From Flavobacterium sp. YJ01 (GTDB taxonomy: Bacteria > Bacteroidota > Bacteroidia > Flavobacteriales > Flavobacteriaceae): 64,000 nt of DNA. This document shows, in pieces, positions 52,085-62,400 of the stretch. Location of the stretch: positions 434,001 through 498,000 of the forward strand of contig NZ_CP119757.1 of assembly GCF_029320955.1 (NCBI RefSeq). The letters run 5' to 3'. A model generated the notes under the pieces. The model had not been told where the DNA came from, ran no database searches, and saw nothing but the letters and a program-made list of their open reading frames with translations. Made by a program: the position numbers and the translations under genes. The number at the start of each line of letters is the position of its first letter. Positions within the stretch are counted from its first letter, which is position 1.

Positions 52085-54382
52085 ATGAAACATCTATTTT
52101 GCTTACTGTTTTCGGTAAGCACTTTTTCTATTTTAAATGCGCAAACTAACAAAAAAGTTAGAGATAGCATTACTAAAGATTCTTTGGAATTAGAAAGCAA
52201 ACGAAACGAATTGCAAACCGTTGAAATTATCGGTCGCTCAACGCGAAAGTATAATAGCGATTATTCTTTTTCTGCTACAAAAACAGCTTCTTTAAACAAA
52301 GATATTCCGCAATCTATTTCGAGCATTACCAAAGAATTAATTGCCGATAAAGGCGCTATTTATTTGTCCGATGTTGTAAAAATGGCCAGCGGTGTAATTC
52401 CAGCGAGCTATTACAATCAATATACCATTCGTGGGATAAGTCAGAATGAAGAAGGGCAAATTATCAACGGAATGCGAACCAGACAATATTATTTTCTACA
52501 GCCATTAACGAGTAATATTGAGCGGGTTGAAGTAATTAAAGGTCCGTCGAGCGCGACATTTTCTTCTGTAGATCCAGGCGGAAGTATTAATATGGTAACG
52601 AAAAAACCTCTTGCAATTGACCGAAAAGAAGTTAGCCTTACTGTTGGAAGTTTTAGCACACTTCGCGGGACTTTAGATTTTACAGGACCTTTAAATGAAT
52701 CCAAAACACTTTTATATCGTGTAAACGGCGCTTATCAGGAAGCAAAATCATTTCGTGATTTGGTAAATAATAAGTCTTTTTTGATTTCTCCTTCGTTTAC
52801 TTACATTCCTAATGAAAAAACGGCCATCAATACCGAATTGGTTTTAAGTGATATGACTGGAGTTCTAGATCGCGGACAACCCATTTTTGGTGCTGTTGCT
52901 GGAAAAACTGATTTAAATAAAACTCCAATCAGTTTAAATTTAGGTGCTTCTGGAGATTATTTTAAATCTAAAGAAATGATTTTGATGACGAATTTAGCTC
53001 ATAAATTCACTTCAAAAATTGGTTTCAATGCATCGTACATGAAACAAACCTGGACAGAAAATCTTCAGGAACATCGCACAACAAACGCTTTTGCGGTTGA
53101 TATGAACAATCAGCCTGTTACGAGTTTGGCGATGATGCAATTTGTACAGCGTCAGCAATATTGGGACATTGACAATTTGAGTGCTTATTTTAATTTTGAT
53201 TTTAAAACAGGAAAACTCAATCATAAGTTATTAACTGGATATGATTTAAGCAGTTGGAATAAAAATATTGGAGGAGGACAAAACGCCGCGAGAGGTTATC
53301 TTTTAAAAGACGGAACGGTTGCCAGTTCTTTTGTTTCAGCCAATGCGTCCAATTATCAAACAGTTACTTTAAATGGTGTTTTATTACCAAAACCAAATGT
53401 CAATTTCTTCGATTTGAACAATCCTTCTTATGCGTTGAGAAATACGCAAGATTATGTAATGAATGTTCGTACAGCGCTTCCTTCAGCACTTACAACAACC
53501 AATGCGATATATATTCAGGATCAAATTCAGTGGGAAAAATTTACTTTTTTATTGGGACTAAGAAACGAATGGTTTGAAGATATTACAAACTACAAATCAA
53601 ACAATGAATTAACAGTCAAAAAATCTGCTTTATTACCTAGAATTGGAATAACGTACGCCATAAATAGTGCAATAAATGTTTATACGACTTATTTAGAAGG
53701 ATATCAGCCACAATCGAATACAACGACTTTGATGCCACAAACAGGAAGTTTACCTGCTGGAAGTCTTTTTAAACCATTGGAAAGTGATTTGAAAGAGTTT
53801 GGAATGAAAGCCGTTTTCTTTAATAATTCCGTAAGTTTTAACGCGGCGATCTACGAAATCAATCAGCGTATTATTTTGATGAACGCCAATGATCCTGTAA
53901 ATCCCGATTTGTTAGTAACCAGAGGTTCTGAAAGAAGTCGTGGTTTTGAGTGTGATTTAGCGGGTTACATTACTAAAGATTGGCAGATAAATGCTTCTTA
54001 CAGTTATATCGATGCTGAAATTACAAACGATGCAAATACTTCTTTAATTGGGCAAAGAAAGCAGAATACGCCAAAAAACAGCGCCAATTTATGGACACGC
54101 TACAACTTTGCTTCTCATTCAGCTTTAGATGATTTCGGAATTGGATTAGGAATGCAGTATCAAAGCAGTAAAGTGCCTTGGTTTACAAGAGATTTTACAA
54201 TTCCGGACTTTACAATTTTTGATGCAGCGCTTTATTATAAACCCAATAATGGCAATATGCAGATTGCCTTGAATGCAGGAAATCTGCTTAATAAAACGTA
54301 TTGGTTAGGCGCTCAGAATTATTTGAGATTATTTCCTGGAAGTCCTAGAAATGTGAGCTTAACCGTAACTTATAAATTTTAA
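52085..54382 (+). CDS. TonB-dependent siderophore-type receptor inside an ABC operon
   Basis: A 765-residue outer-membrane receptor without the carboxypeptidase-like domain. Signal peptide (1-20), plug (about 60-180) with TKTASLNKDIPQSISSITKELIADKGAIYLSDVVKMASGVIPASYYNQYTIRGISQNEEGQIINGM and ERVEVIKGPSSATFSSVDPGGSINMVTKKP, then a barrel ending RNVSLTVTYKF. The plug is of the FhuE/FpvA type, used for ferric siderophores and other metal chelates. It lies between the ATPase gene and two permease genes with only 28 and 5 bases between, clearly one operon. Confidence 0.93.
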   Translation: MKHLFCLLFSVSTFSILNAQTNKKVRDSITKDSLELESKRNELQTVEIIGRSTRKYNSDYSFSATKTASLNKDIPQSISSITKELIADKGAIYLSDVVKMASGVIPASYYNQYTIRGISQNEEGQIINGMRTRQYYFLQPLTSNIERVEVIKGPSSATFSSVDPGGSINMVTKKPLAIDRKEVSLTVGSFSTLRGTLDFTGPLNESKTLLYRVNGAYQEAKSFRDLVNNKSFLISPSFTYIPNEKTAINTELVLSDMTGVLDRGQPIFGAVAGKTDLNKTPISLNLGASGDYFKSKEMILMTNLAHKFTSKIGFNASYMKQTWTENLQEHRTTNAFAVDMNNQPVTSLAMMQFVQRQQYWDIDNLSAYFNFDFKTGKLNHKLLTGYDLSSWNKNIGGGQNAARGYLLKDGTVASSFVSANASNYQTVTLNGVLLPKPNVNFFDLNNPSYALRNTQDYVMNVRTALPSALTTTNAIYIQDQIQWEKFTFLLGLRNEWFEDITNYKSNNELTVKKSALLPRIGITYAINSAINVYTTYLEGYQPQSNTTTLMPQTGSLPAGSLFKPLESDLKEFGMKAVFFNNSVSFNAAIYEINQRIILMNANDPVNPDLLVTRGSERSRGFECDLAGYITKDWQINASYSYIDAEITNDANTSLIGQRKQNTPKNSANLWTRYNFASHSALDDFGIGLGMQYQSSKVPWFTRDFTIPDFTIFDAALYYKPNNGNMQIALNAGNLLNKTYWLGAQNYLRLFPGSPRNVSLTVTYKF

Positions 54383-54387
54383 TTTAT

Positions 54388-55839
54388 ATGAAAATATTAC
54401 ACTCAGAAATTTTAATAGCCAGCCATTTTAGACAATCTGTCTTTAAAAATACAGCTTTATATATCATTACTTTTTTTATTGGTGTTTTACTTTTATACGC
54501 TACATTTTCGGGTTGGGAAAATTATAAAAACCAGAACGAAACCAGCGAAAAATACCAACACGAATCGAGAGAAGACTGGTTGAAAAATCCAGACAAGAAC
54601 CCGCATAGAATGGCGCATTATGGCAATTTTGCGTTTAGAAAAAGTACGCCTTTAAGTGTTTTTGAATTTGGAATGGAGCCTTTTTTTGGAAATGCTATTT
54701 TCCTTGAAGCCCACAAACAAAATACCGCCAATTTCTCTGAAGCTGGATTTTCTAACAGTATGCTTCGTTTTGGAGAAATCAGCATTGCGATGGTTTTACA
54801 AGTTTTATTGCCTTTATTAATCTTCTTTTTAGGTTTTAATGCCATTGCCTACGAACGGGAAAACGGAACATTAAAAATTCTTTTAACGCAGGGAATTAAC
54901 TGGAAACAGCTTTTAGTTGGAAAAATATTGGGCGTTGCGAGCGTCATTATGCTACTTTTTGTTCCAACTATAATTGCTTTGATTTTAGTTTGGCTGTTTC
55001 TTCAAGATTTTAGCATTACGACAGACGAAACGATAAAAATGGTTCTATTTATACTTTTTCATTTTGCTTATCTCCTATTCTTCTGCGTTATCGCTGTTTT
55101 GATTTCGGCAACTAGTAAAACTTCTAAAAAAGCTTTGATTACGCTTATCGGAATTTGGCTGATTTTTACGATTATTTTGCCGAGAACGACACAGGCAATT
55201 GGAGCTTATATTTACGAAGCACCTTCTAAAATTCAGTTTAATAGCGATATTGAGAAAGACATTTTAAAACAAGGTGACAGCCATAATCCGAATGATCCGC
55301 ATTATAAAGCGATAAAAGATTCGTTGCTTCGTGCTTACAAAGTCGATTCGGTACAGAAACTTCCTTTCAATTATTCTGGATTCATTATGACCGAAGGCGA
55401 AAAAATAAGTTCCAGAATTTATAATGAACATTTGGCAGAATTACTTCAGATTTATAAAAAGCAAAACAGCTTTTCTAAAATAGTTTCTTTTCTAAATCCG
55501 CATATCGCGATGAAAAATCTCTCGATGGGATTATCTAATACAGATTACGAATCATACATCGATTTTCAGAAACAAGCGGAAGATTATCGTTATGTAATGG
55601 CTCAGAAAATGAACGCTTTGCAGATTAAATACATCAGTAATAAAAAACCTGGTCCTAATGACAAACCGCTCACAATAGATAAAGAACATTGGGCTGATGT
55701 AGAAGATTTTCATTATCAACCTAAAACAATCGGAACGATTTTAAAAAACGAAATCATTTCGATTATTTCGATTATTCTCTGGATTGCATTGCTTTTTATT
55801 TTAATTCAAATAGCGTCCAAAAAACTTAAAGCCATATAA
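54388..55839 (+). CDS. ABC-2 type permease, DUF3526-like (first)
   Basis: A 483-residue membrane protein. One span near the N-terminus (about 24-42), a large extracytoplasmic loop with H/D/N-rich sequence (NPDKNPHRMAHYGNFAFRKSTPLSVFEFGMEPFFGNAIFLEAHKQN, about 70-120), then about five spans. The FLGFNAIAYERENGTLKILLTQGINWKQLLVGKILGVASVIMLLF segment (about 148-193) is the ABC-2 permease signature, as in Nos/GldA-type exporters. The ATPase is encoded two genes upstream. The transported substrate is unknown; the TonB receptor beside it suggests a metal or a chelator. Confidence 0.88.
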   Translation: MKILHSEILIASHFRQSVFKNTALYIITFFIGVLLLYATFSGWENYKNQNETSEKYQHESREDWLKNPDKNPHRMAHYGNFAFRKSTPLSVFEFGMEPFFGNAIFLEAHKQNTANFSEAGFSNSMLRFGEISIAMVLQVLLPLLIFFLGFNAIAYERENGTLKILLTQGINWKQLLVGKILGVASVIMLLFVPTIIALILVWLFLQDFSITTDETIKMVLFILFHFAYLLFFCVIAVLISATSKTSKKALITLIGIWLIFTIILPRTTQAIGAYIYEAPSKIQFNSDIEKDILKQGDSHNPNDPHYKAIKDSLLRAYKVDSVQKLPFNYSGFIMTEGEKISSRIYNEHLAELLQIYKKQNSFSKIVSFLNPHIAMKNLSMGLSNTDYESYIDFQKQAEDYRYVMAQKMNALQIKYISNKKPGPNDKPLTIDKEHWADVEDFHYQPKTIGTILKNEIISIISIILWIALLFILIQIASKKLKAI

Positions 55840-55841
55840 AT

Positions 55842-57194
55842 ATGTTATCATTATTATTTAAAAATTTCATTCGGTCAAAAGGAACAAAAATTGGTTTGAT
55901 TTTTTTGTTATGCATTGGTTTTATAAGCTTATTGATTGGAAAACAGTTTCAAGATAAACAACAAAACAATATCAAAGAAGCTTCTATTTATCAAAAAGAA
56001 CATATTGCCAGAAATGCCGCTTTTCATAAAGACGAAATAGGACTTTTATTGTATTACATCAAATTTTCTTTGGTTAATAATACGTTGCCAATAAATAGTT
56101 TAGCCATCGGACAACGCGATGTGAATCCGTCGATTCAAAGTGTTACAATTCGTGGTTTAGAAGGTCAGAAATACGATTCAGAACTGAATAATCCGAACAA
56201 TCTTCTGGCAGGAAATATTGATTTTAGTTTTGTGCTTATTTATCTTTTTCCGCTTTTAATCATTGCCTTTTCATACAACCTTATTTCCGAAGAAAAAGAA
56301 AGCGGCACGTGGAAAATTGTGGCAACTCAAAGTCAAAACACCTTTCTTTTTATTCTAAAATCATTCTATGTCAGGATCTTAAGTCTAATCGCATTGCTTA
56401 CATTTTTGCTTTTTGCCGCTGTTTTATTCTTCCATATCCCACTAGATTCGGCTTTCTTTATTTTCTACGGACTTGGAGTTTTGTACATTTTATTTTGGTT
56501 TGCTGTCTGTTTCTTTATTGTTTCCTTGCAAAAACATTCCAATTTTAATGCGGTAATTCTCTTGACGATCTGGCTGTTTTTAATCATTATTGTTCCAGCA
56601 GGAATCAACGCTTATATCGTAAATCAATATCAAGTTCCCGAAGCTTTAGAACTGACTTTAAAACAACGAAATGCTTATCACGAAAAATGGGATACGGATA
56701 AAAATGAAACGATGGAGAAATTCTATAAACATTATCCGCAGTTTAGATCATATAAAATTCCAGAAGATAAAGAATTCAGCTGGCTTTGGTATTATGCTAT
56801 GCAGCAAATGGGCGACGACGAATCGGCTGTGCAATCGCGCGAATTGGAATCAAAATTACAACAGCGAAATCTTGCCAGCCAAAGAATTGCAAAATTTATT
56901 CCGACTCTTCATACGCAATTGCAATTGAATGAAATCGTGCATTCTGATTTAGGAAACCAGCTTTTATTTTTGAAAGAAACATCAAAATTTCACGAAAAAC
57001 TACGTTTGCATTTTTATCCTAAAATATTCGACAATGCAGCAGTAAATCAGCAAAATTGGAAAGATTTTAAGGTAGAAACATTTCGAGATTCTTCAGAAAT
57101 TAGTTTTGGAAAAGCCTTTTTGCCTTTATTGCTTTTCATCTTATTTTTGATTGGTTTTGGATGGAGGAATTTTAAAACGAAAGCTGTTTTTTAA
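55842..57194 (+). CDS. ABC-2 type permease, DUF3526-like (second)
   Basis: A 450-residue membrane protein built like its neighbour: N-terminal span (about 13-31), a large loop, then about five spans, with FSYNLISEEKESGTWKIVATQSQNTFLFILKSFYVRILSLIALLTF (about 142-188) as the ABC-2 signature, and a last span near 430-446. The two permeases start 3 bases apart and would pair as a heterodimer with the ATPase at 51361. The family is called DUF3526. It is the last gene of the operon; repeats follow. Confidence 0.88.
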   Translation: MLSLLFKNFIRSKGTKIGLIFLLCIGFISLLIGKQFQDKQQNNIKEASIYQKEHIARNAAFHKDEIGLLLYYIKFSLVNNTLPINSLAIGQRDVNPSIQSVTIRGLEGQKYDSELNNPNNLLAGNIDFSFVLIYLFPLLIIAFSYNLISEEKESGTWKIVATQSQNTFLFILKSFYVRILSLIALLTFLLFAAVLFFHIPLDSAFFIFYGLGVLYILFWFAVCFFIVSLQKHSNFNAVILLTIWLFLIIIVPAGINAYIVNQYQVPEALELTLKQRNAYHEKWDTDKNETMEKFYKHYPQFRSYKIPEDKEFSWLWYYAMQQMGDDESAVQSRELESKLQQRNLASQRIAKFIPTLHTQLQLNEIVHSDLGNQLLFLKETSKFHEKLRLHFYPKIFDNAAVNQQNWKDFKVETFRDSSEISFGKAFLPLLLFILFLIGFGWRNFKTKAVF

Positions 57195-57215
57195 TCGCAC
57201 TACTGTTTTATTTTA

Positions 57216-57490
57216 ACGCAAAGAGCGCTAAGATTTACGCAAAGTTCGCTAAGTTTTTTTAAGCTTTGTGAATAACAATGCTTTTGAAAGTTCGCAAAGT
57301 TTCTCAAAAACAGTAAATATAGCCACAGATTTCATGGATTAAACAGATTTCAAAATTTAATCTTTTTAATCTGTGGCAAAAAAGTTCGCAAAGTTTTTTT
57401 AGATAAAGCTTTGCGAACTTTGCATTTTTATCAAATACAGCATATCAAAAATCCTTGCGAACTTTGCGTAAATCTTAGCGCTCTTTGCGT
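57216..57490. repeat. 34-bp perfect inverted repeat enclosing further nested repeats
   Basis: The arms at 57216-57249 and 57457-57490 are exact reverse complements (ACGCAAAGAGCGCTAAGATT and on). Between them lie an AAGTTCGCAAAGTTT / GCGAACTTTGC pair and a GCCACAGATTTCATGG ... TTTTTAATCTGTGGC palindrome. Three repeat families are thus stacked inside each other. No gene is present in the gap 57195-57650. Confidence 0.88.
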
Positions 57491-57542
57491 GAAAATCAAC
57501 CTATTCTGAATAAAATTTCTTCAAACATTCAATAATTTTATT

Positions 57543-57578
57543 TTATTTAGAATTAATATAAATAAACTTTTATATTTG
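57543..57578 (+). promoter_or_regulatory. Fur-like 23-bp site and -7 element of the fecI operon
   Basis: TTATTTAGAAT, one T, AATATAAATAA (57543-57565) shares half-site TTATTTAGAAT with the sites at 32300 and 41808; its halves agree at 9 of 11 positions. TATATTTG at 57571-57578 matches TAnnTTTG, 73 bases before the start. The site covers the place of the missing -33 TTG, so binding there would block or modulate transcription. Confidence 0.55.
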
Positions 57579-57650
57579 CCGCTTTCTAAGCAAAATCAAG
57601 TATAATTTAAAATTTACTTAATATTGCTTATCCAAAGTAAATTCCGCTTA

Positions 57651-58250
57651 ATGAACAACAATACCAGTTTCGAATTAGAACTTTTCCAATCCTTTAAGAA
57701 CGGAGATGAAACTGCGTATACATTTTTCTACGACAAATATTTTAAGAGAATTCAATCTTTTAGTGTTCAGTTTATTTATGATCATGATGAGGCTGAAAAC
57801 CTAGCTCAAGAAGCTTTACTACATCTTTGGCAAAATAAAGAAAACGTAGAATCAATAAACGGAATTCAGGCTTTCTTATACACTTACGCCAAATCAAAAT
57901 GCTTGAATTTAATTCGTCACAATAAAGTTAAAGATAAATTCAAGAATGACCTTCTTAACCACCAAGAAAGAGAATTGAATATCGAAGTTTTAAACTCTGT
58001 ACAATTTGACACTTTAGAATTAACAGAATTAGAACGCATTATTCAAGAATCAATTAGTGAATTACCACCTAAAACTCGCGAAGTTTTTATAAAAAAACGC
58101 TTTGAGAATAAAAAAAATGCAGAAATAGCAGAAGAAATGGAAGTGACTTTAAAAGCTGTAGAAGCCCACATGACAAAGGCTTTGAAGATTTTAAAAACCA
58201 AACTATCTGATTATTTGTTCTTAATTTTTATCCTTATTTATAATAATTAA
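57651..58250 (+). CDS. FecI-like ECF sigma factor
   Basis: A 199-residue ECF sigma-70 factor; ATG 57651 (MNNNTSFELELFQSFKNGDETAY) is preferred over an upstream TTG. Region 2 (about 12-85) shows EAENLAQEALLHLWQNKENVESINGIQAFLYTYAKSKCLNLIRH; region 4 (about 125-185) shows ISELPPKTREVFIKKRFENKKNAEIAEEMEVTLKAVEAHMTKALKILK with the DNA-recognition helix. It is followed by FecR and a TonB receptor with STN domain, the classic cell-surface signalling set, so it should drive the downstream operon when released. Confidence 0.94.
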   Translation: MNNNTSFELELFQSFKNGDETAYTFFYDKYFKRIQSFSVQFIYDHDEAENLAQEALLHLWQNKENVESINGIQAFLYTYAKSKCLNLIRHNKVKDKFKNDLLNHQERELNIEVLNSVQFDTLELTELERIIQESISELPPKTREVFIKKRFENKKNAEIAEEMEVTLKAVEAHMTKALKILKTKLSDYLFLIFILIYNN

Positions 58251-58317
58251 GAATAAAAGGTAGGGTATTTTAATTCTGAAGTGTACTAATAATAGCGAGA
58301 AGTTTAAAAACGCATTT

Positions 58318-59424
58318 ATGACATCGGAAATAATTTATAAATACTTATCTAATGAAGCATCTGAGCAAGAAGTCGAACAGCTTTTTGAATGGATTAATGC
58401 TTCAGAAGAAAATAAAAAGCAATTTATAACTTTAAAAAAGACTTGGGCTTTAACAGCGCTTACTGGAACTATTTCACGTGAAGTTCCTGTTGTTACTTTA
58501 AAACCAAAAAACAACATTAGAAAGTATTTTAAATACGCGGCCGTTCTTATTGTTTGTATTGGTTTGGCTAGGCTTGCTTTTTATTTTAATGAAAGAACAA
58601 CTAACTCTAAAGAAATTGTTCTCGAATTAGGCGATGGAAGATTAGAATACTTTTCTGAAAAAAATCTAAACGCTTTGGTTAATGACAAAGGCGAATTGGT
58701 TGCCAGAAAATTTCCTAATCAAATTATATACTTCGGAAAAGTTCTCGATACAGAAGTTTTATATCATACGCTTACAGTTCCTTACGGAAAAACGTTCAAA
58801 CTTAAACTTTCAGATGGTACCCTTGTGAGTTTAAATTCTGGAACTACTTTGCGTTATCCGGAACAATTTGGAATTAACGGAAAAAGAAATGTTTATTTAT
58901 CCGGTGAAGCATTTTTTGAAGTTGCAAAAGACAAACAACATCCGTTTATTGTTCATTCTGAAGAAGTTGATATAGAAGTTCTCGGAACAAGATTTAATGT
59001 AAGTGCTTATCCTGAAGACAAAACCGTGAGCAGTGTTTTGGTTGAAGGAAGTATTCAAATGTCTGAAAAAGACAATCCTTTAAATGCCGTTTTGCTTAAG
59101 CCAACCCAAATGGCTGTTTGGCAAAGCGAGTCCAAAAAAATGATCACCAAAACAGTGGATACATCATTTTATGAAGCTTGGACTCAAGGCGAACTTGCAT
59201 TTCAAAATACCCCATTTTCAACAATTACTAAGATTATTGAACGTACCTACGACGTCGAAATTATCAACGAAAATGCTGTTTTGGCCAAACAGAGTTTTAC
59301 AGGTTCAATAAAAATTAGCGAATCTAGTGTAGAAAACATTTTAGAACTTCTAAAACGCGACACGCCATTTAATTATTCTATTAAACAAAACACAATTACT
59401 ATTACACCAATTTTCCATAACTAA
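58318..59424 (+). CDS. FecR-type anti-sigma factor
   Basis: A 368-residue inner-membrane regulator. The N-terminal cytoplasmic part (1-65) has TSEIIYKYLSNEASEQEVEQLFEWINASEENKKQF, which binds the sigma factor; a span at about 71-90; and a periplasmic FecR domain with TVPYGKTFKLKLSDGTLVSLNSGTTLRYPEQF ... VYLSGEAFFEVAKDKQHPFIVHSEEVDIEVLGTRFNVSAY, then a DUF4974 C-terminal domain (FQNTPFSTITKIIERTYDVEI). It links the outer-membrane receptor signal to FecI. It precedes the receptor by 7 bases. Confidence 0.95.
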   Translation: MTSEIIYKYLSNEASEQEVEQLFEWINASEENKKQFITLKKTWALTALTGTISREVPVVTLKPKNNIRKYFKYAAVLIVCIGLARLAFYFNERTTNSKEIVLELGDGRLEYFSEKNLNALVNDKGELVARKFPNQIIYFGKVLDTEVLYHTLTVPYGKTFKLKLSDGTLVSLNSGTTLRYPEQFGINGKRNVYLSGEAFFEVAKDKQHPFIVHSEEVDIEVLGTRFNVSAYPEDKTVSSVLVEGSIQMSEKDNPLNAVLLKPTQMAVWQSESKKMITKTVDTSFYEAWTQGELAFQNTPFSTITKIIERTYDVEIINENAVLAKQSFTGSIKISESSVENILELLKRDTPFNYSIKQNTITITPIFHN

Positions 59425-59431
59425 ATAAAAC

Positions 59432-62400
59432 ATGACATTTACGATACATCCCAATTCAAGAAAAATTCTATTTTTCTTAGGCTTTCTTTTATCCTGTTTT
59501 TCGGCTTTTTCTCAAAATAAAACTATTACATTACACGTAAAAAATAAACCTATAAGTCTAATTATCAAATCTATTGAAGAGCAAACCGATTTTAGAATTA
59601 TTTATAACGCTCGAAAAATTGATACCGAACAATTAGCAGATATTAATGTTGATAATGCTTCGCTAGAAACGACTTTGACAAAATTATTTAACGGAAAAAA
59701 TATCTCCTTTTATATTCAGAAAAAACAGGTTTTATTGACCAATTCAAATACTTCTAATGATTCTGGCGCGAATCAAGAAACAGAGCGTTTTATTACGGGA
59801 ACGGTTTATAATGCAAAAGACAAACAGCCACTTCCTGGCGCTACAATTCGTGTAAAAGGAACTGGAATGGGCGCTATAACAGATTTTAACGGAAAATTTA
59901 TTTATCAGTTAAAAGGAAATGATATTCCGAATCTTGTTCTTGAAGTAGGTTATTTAGGAATGGAATCACAATCTCAAAAAGCAGACGATAAAAAGAATTT
60001 TGTTTTTTACTTGCAAGAAGCAACAGACGAGTTAAATCCGGTTATTATTACGTCTTCTTATGGTACAACAAAATTAAAAGAAGAAATTGTGGGAAGTATT
60101 TCTACATTAAACGCAAAAGATATTGCTGTAGAACAAGCTTCTGAAAGTTTCGACAAAATGATTACAGGTCAAATTGCTGGAGTTATGGTAGAAAATACTT
60201 CTGGTGTTGGTGGCCCTGTTAAAATTAATATACGTGGTAAAGGAACATTATCGTCTTTAACCAATGCAATTACCGGAACTTCTTCGCAACCACTAATTAT
60301 TGTTGATGGCGTTGTGATGAGTGAAGAATATGCTATCGATGGCGGAGATTTTGACGGATCTGGAACTTTTGCTGAAAATCTGACTAATCCATTAATGAAA
60401 ATTGCTCCAGAAAATATAGAAACTATTTCTGTCTTAAAAGATGCTGCAGCTGTAGGTATTTATGGTGCAGATGGTGCAAATGGCGTTATTTTGATTACCA
60501 CTAAAAAAGGAAAAAAAGGAAAAACTCAATTCGGTTTTTCTAATCAGCTTGGGGTTTCTTCTGCAATTAATCAGATTAAATACTTAAACGGTGAACAATA
60601 TACCGAAATAAGAAACCAATACTTAAAAAATACAACAACAAACTATGTTCCATTTGCTTACAATGGAATTAATACCGATTGGTTTGACTTATTAAACAAC
60701 GCTGGTATTTACAATAAATATAATTTTAATGTTTCTGGTGCTACTTCAAAATTTTCATATCGAACAAATGTTAGCTATACGAAAATTGATGAACCTCAAA
60801 TGGGTAATGACACAAAACAATTAAACGCTGGAATCAATTTGGGTTACAATTCTGGAAAATGGGATATCAACTTAATGTTGAATCCTAGCTTTGTACAGAA
60901 AGACGCTCCAAATATTTTTTACGGATTTGCTTACCTTCCTACACTTTCTCCATATAATGCAGACGGAACTTTTTCAAATTTAGGCGTAAGCGGCGCTACA
61001 GCTGGAAATCCGTTGGCGGCAATTCAACAAAACAAAAATGAAACGCAGACATTTGGTATTTTAGGAAGCATTAATTTGTCTTATAAATTGAATAATAACA
61101 TCAGATTTGCGACTCTTTTTGGTATGGATTATAGTGATAAAGATCAAGATCGCTATTTTTCTGGAGCAAATGAAAGCGGTCAGTTTAACGGTTCTTTTAC
61201 ACTTGGAGGCATTTTATATCCAGCTTGGGGACGTAGATTATTAAACGAAAGAAATTCTAGAAAATGGAATTGGCAAGGACAAGCTTTATTTAATAAAGAT
61301 ATTACAGAAAATCACAGTATTGATGGTGTTCTTGGTTTTGAACTTAGTGAAGATAAAACCGATTTTCATTATTCATCTGGAGTTGGATACGTAAACCCAG
61401 GCATACTAAATAAGATTACAGATGCAATAAGAGACGATAATCCTGCTACACCAAATGTAGATGAATCTAAAGCTGGACAATCTTATAGAGGTGAAATCAG
61501 TTATAATTCGAGAGTTTCTTTATTCTCACAATTAAACTATAATTATAAAAAACGTTACTTTTTATTAGCCAATTATCGTCGTGATGAAAGCTCTGTTTTT
61601 GGAGATGATACGAATGTGGCAAATAATGGCGGTATCGGTGCTGGATGGATTATTAGCAATGAAAACTTTCTTAATTCTGCTTCGTGGATTGATTTCTTAA
61701 AATTAAAAGCAAGTTACGGTACAACTGGAAACTCTAGAATTGGTTCTTACCGCTCTAAAGGTTTGTATAATATTGGTCAAAACGCTTACAATGGCGGAAT
61801 CGGAGCAACTACTGGCGACGCGCCAAACGGTAATTTAACTTGGGAAAAAAACGCCAAATTTAACGCTGGTTTTGATTTTAATATTTTAAACAGAGTTGAA
61901 TTATCTGTAGAATATTATTATGACAACAAAACTAATTTGATTGCAACAAGAGATGTCCCAACTGAAACAGGTTATTCTTCTGTACAATTAAATGCCGCAA
62001 GTATGTACAATAAAGGTTTTGAAGTTACTACAAGAATTAAATGGATAAAATCTAATGCTTTTAAATGGACAACAGCATTTAACATTTCTACAATTGACAG
62101 TAAAGTAACCGATTTAAAAGGTTTAGGAAGCGACTATTCTTTAGCAAATATAGCTTTAGCACAAAAAATTGGTTACAGCACGAGTACTATTTGGGGAATT
62201 AAATGGGCTGGCGTTGATCCTGCAACTGGTCGTGATCTTATTGAAAAAAATGGTAAAATATACGATTCCAAAACCTATGGCGAATTATACACCATTGCAG
62301 ATTGGGAACCAATTGGAGACAGACAAGCAGATGCTTACGGTGGTTTTTACAATAGTTTTACTTTTTTCAACAACTTAACTTTATCTGTTCGAGGTGATTA

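Noticed and set aside
57624..57650. Upstream TTG start for the sigma factor
   Set aside because: ATG 57651 gives the usual ECF start and a good spacing from the -7 box.
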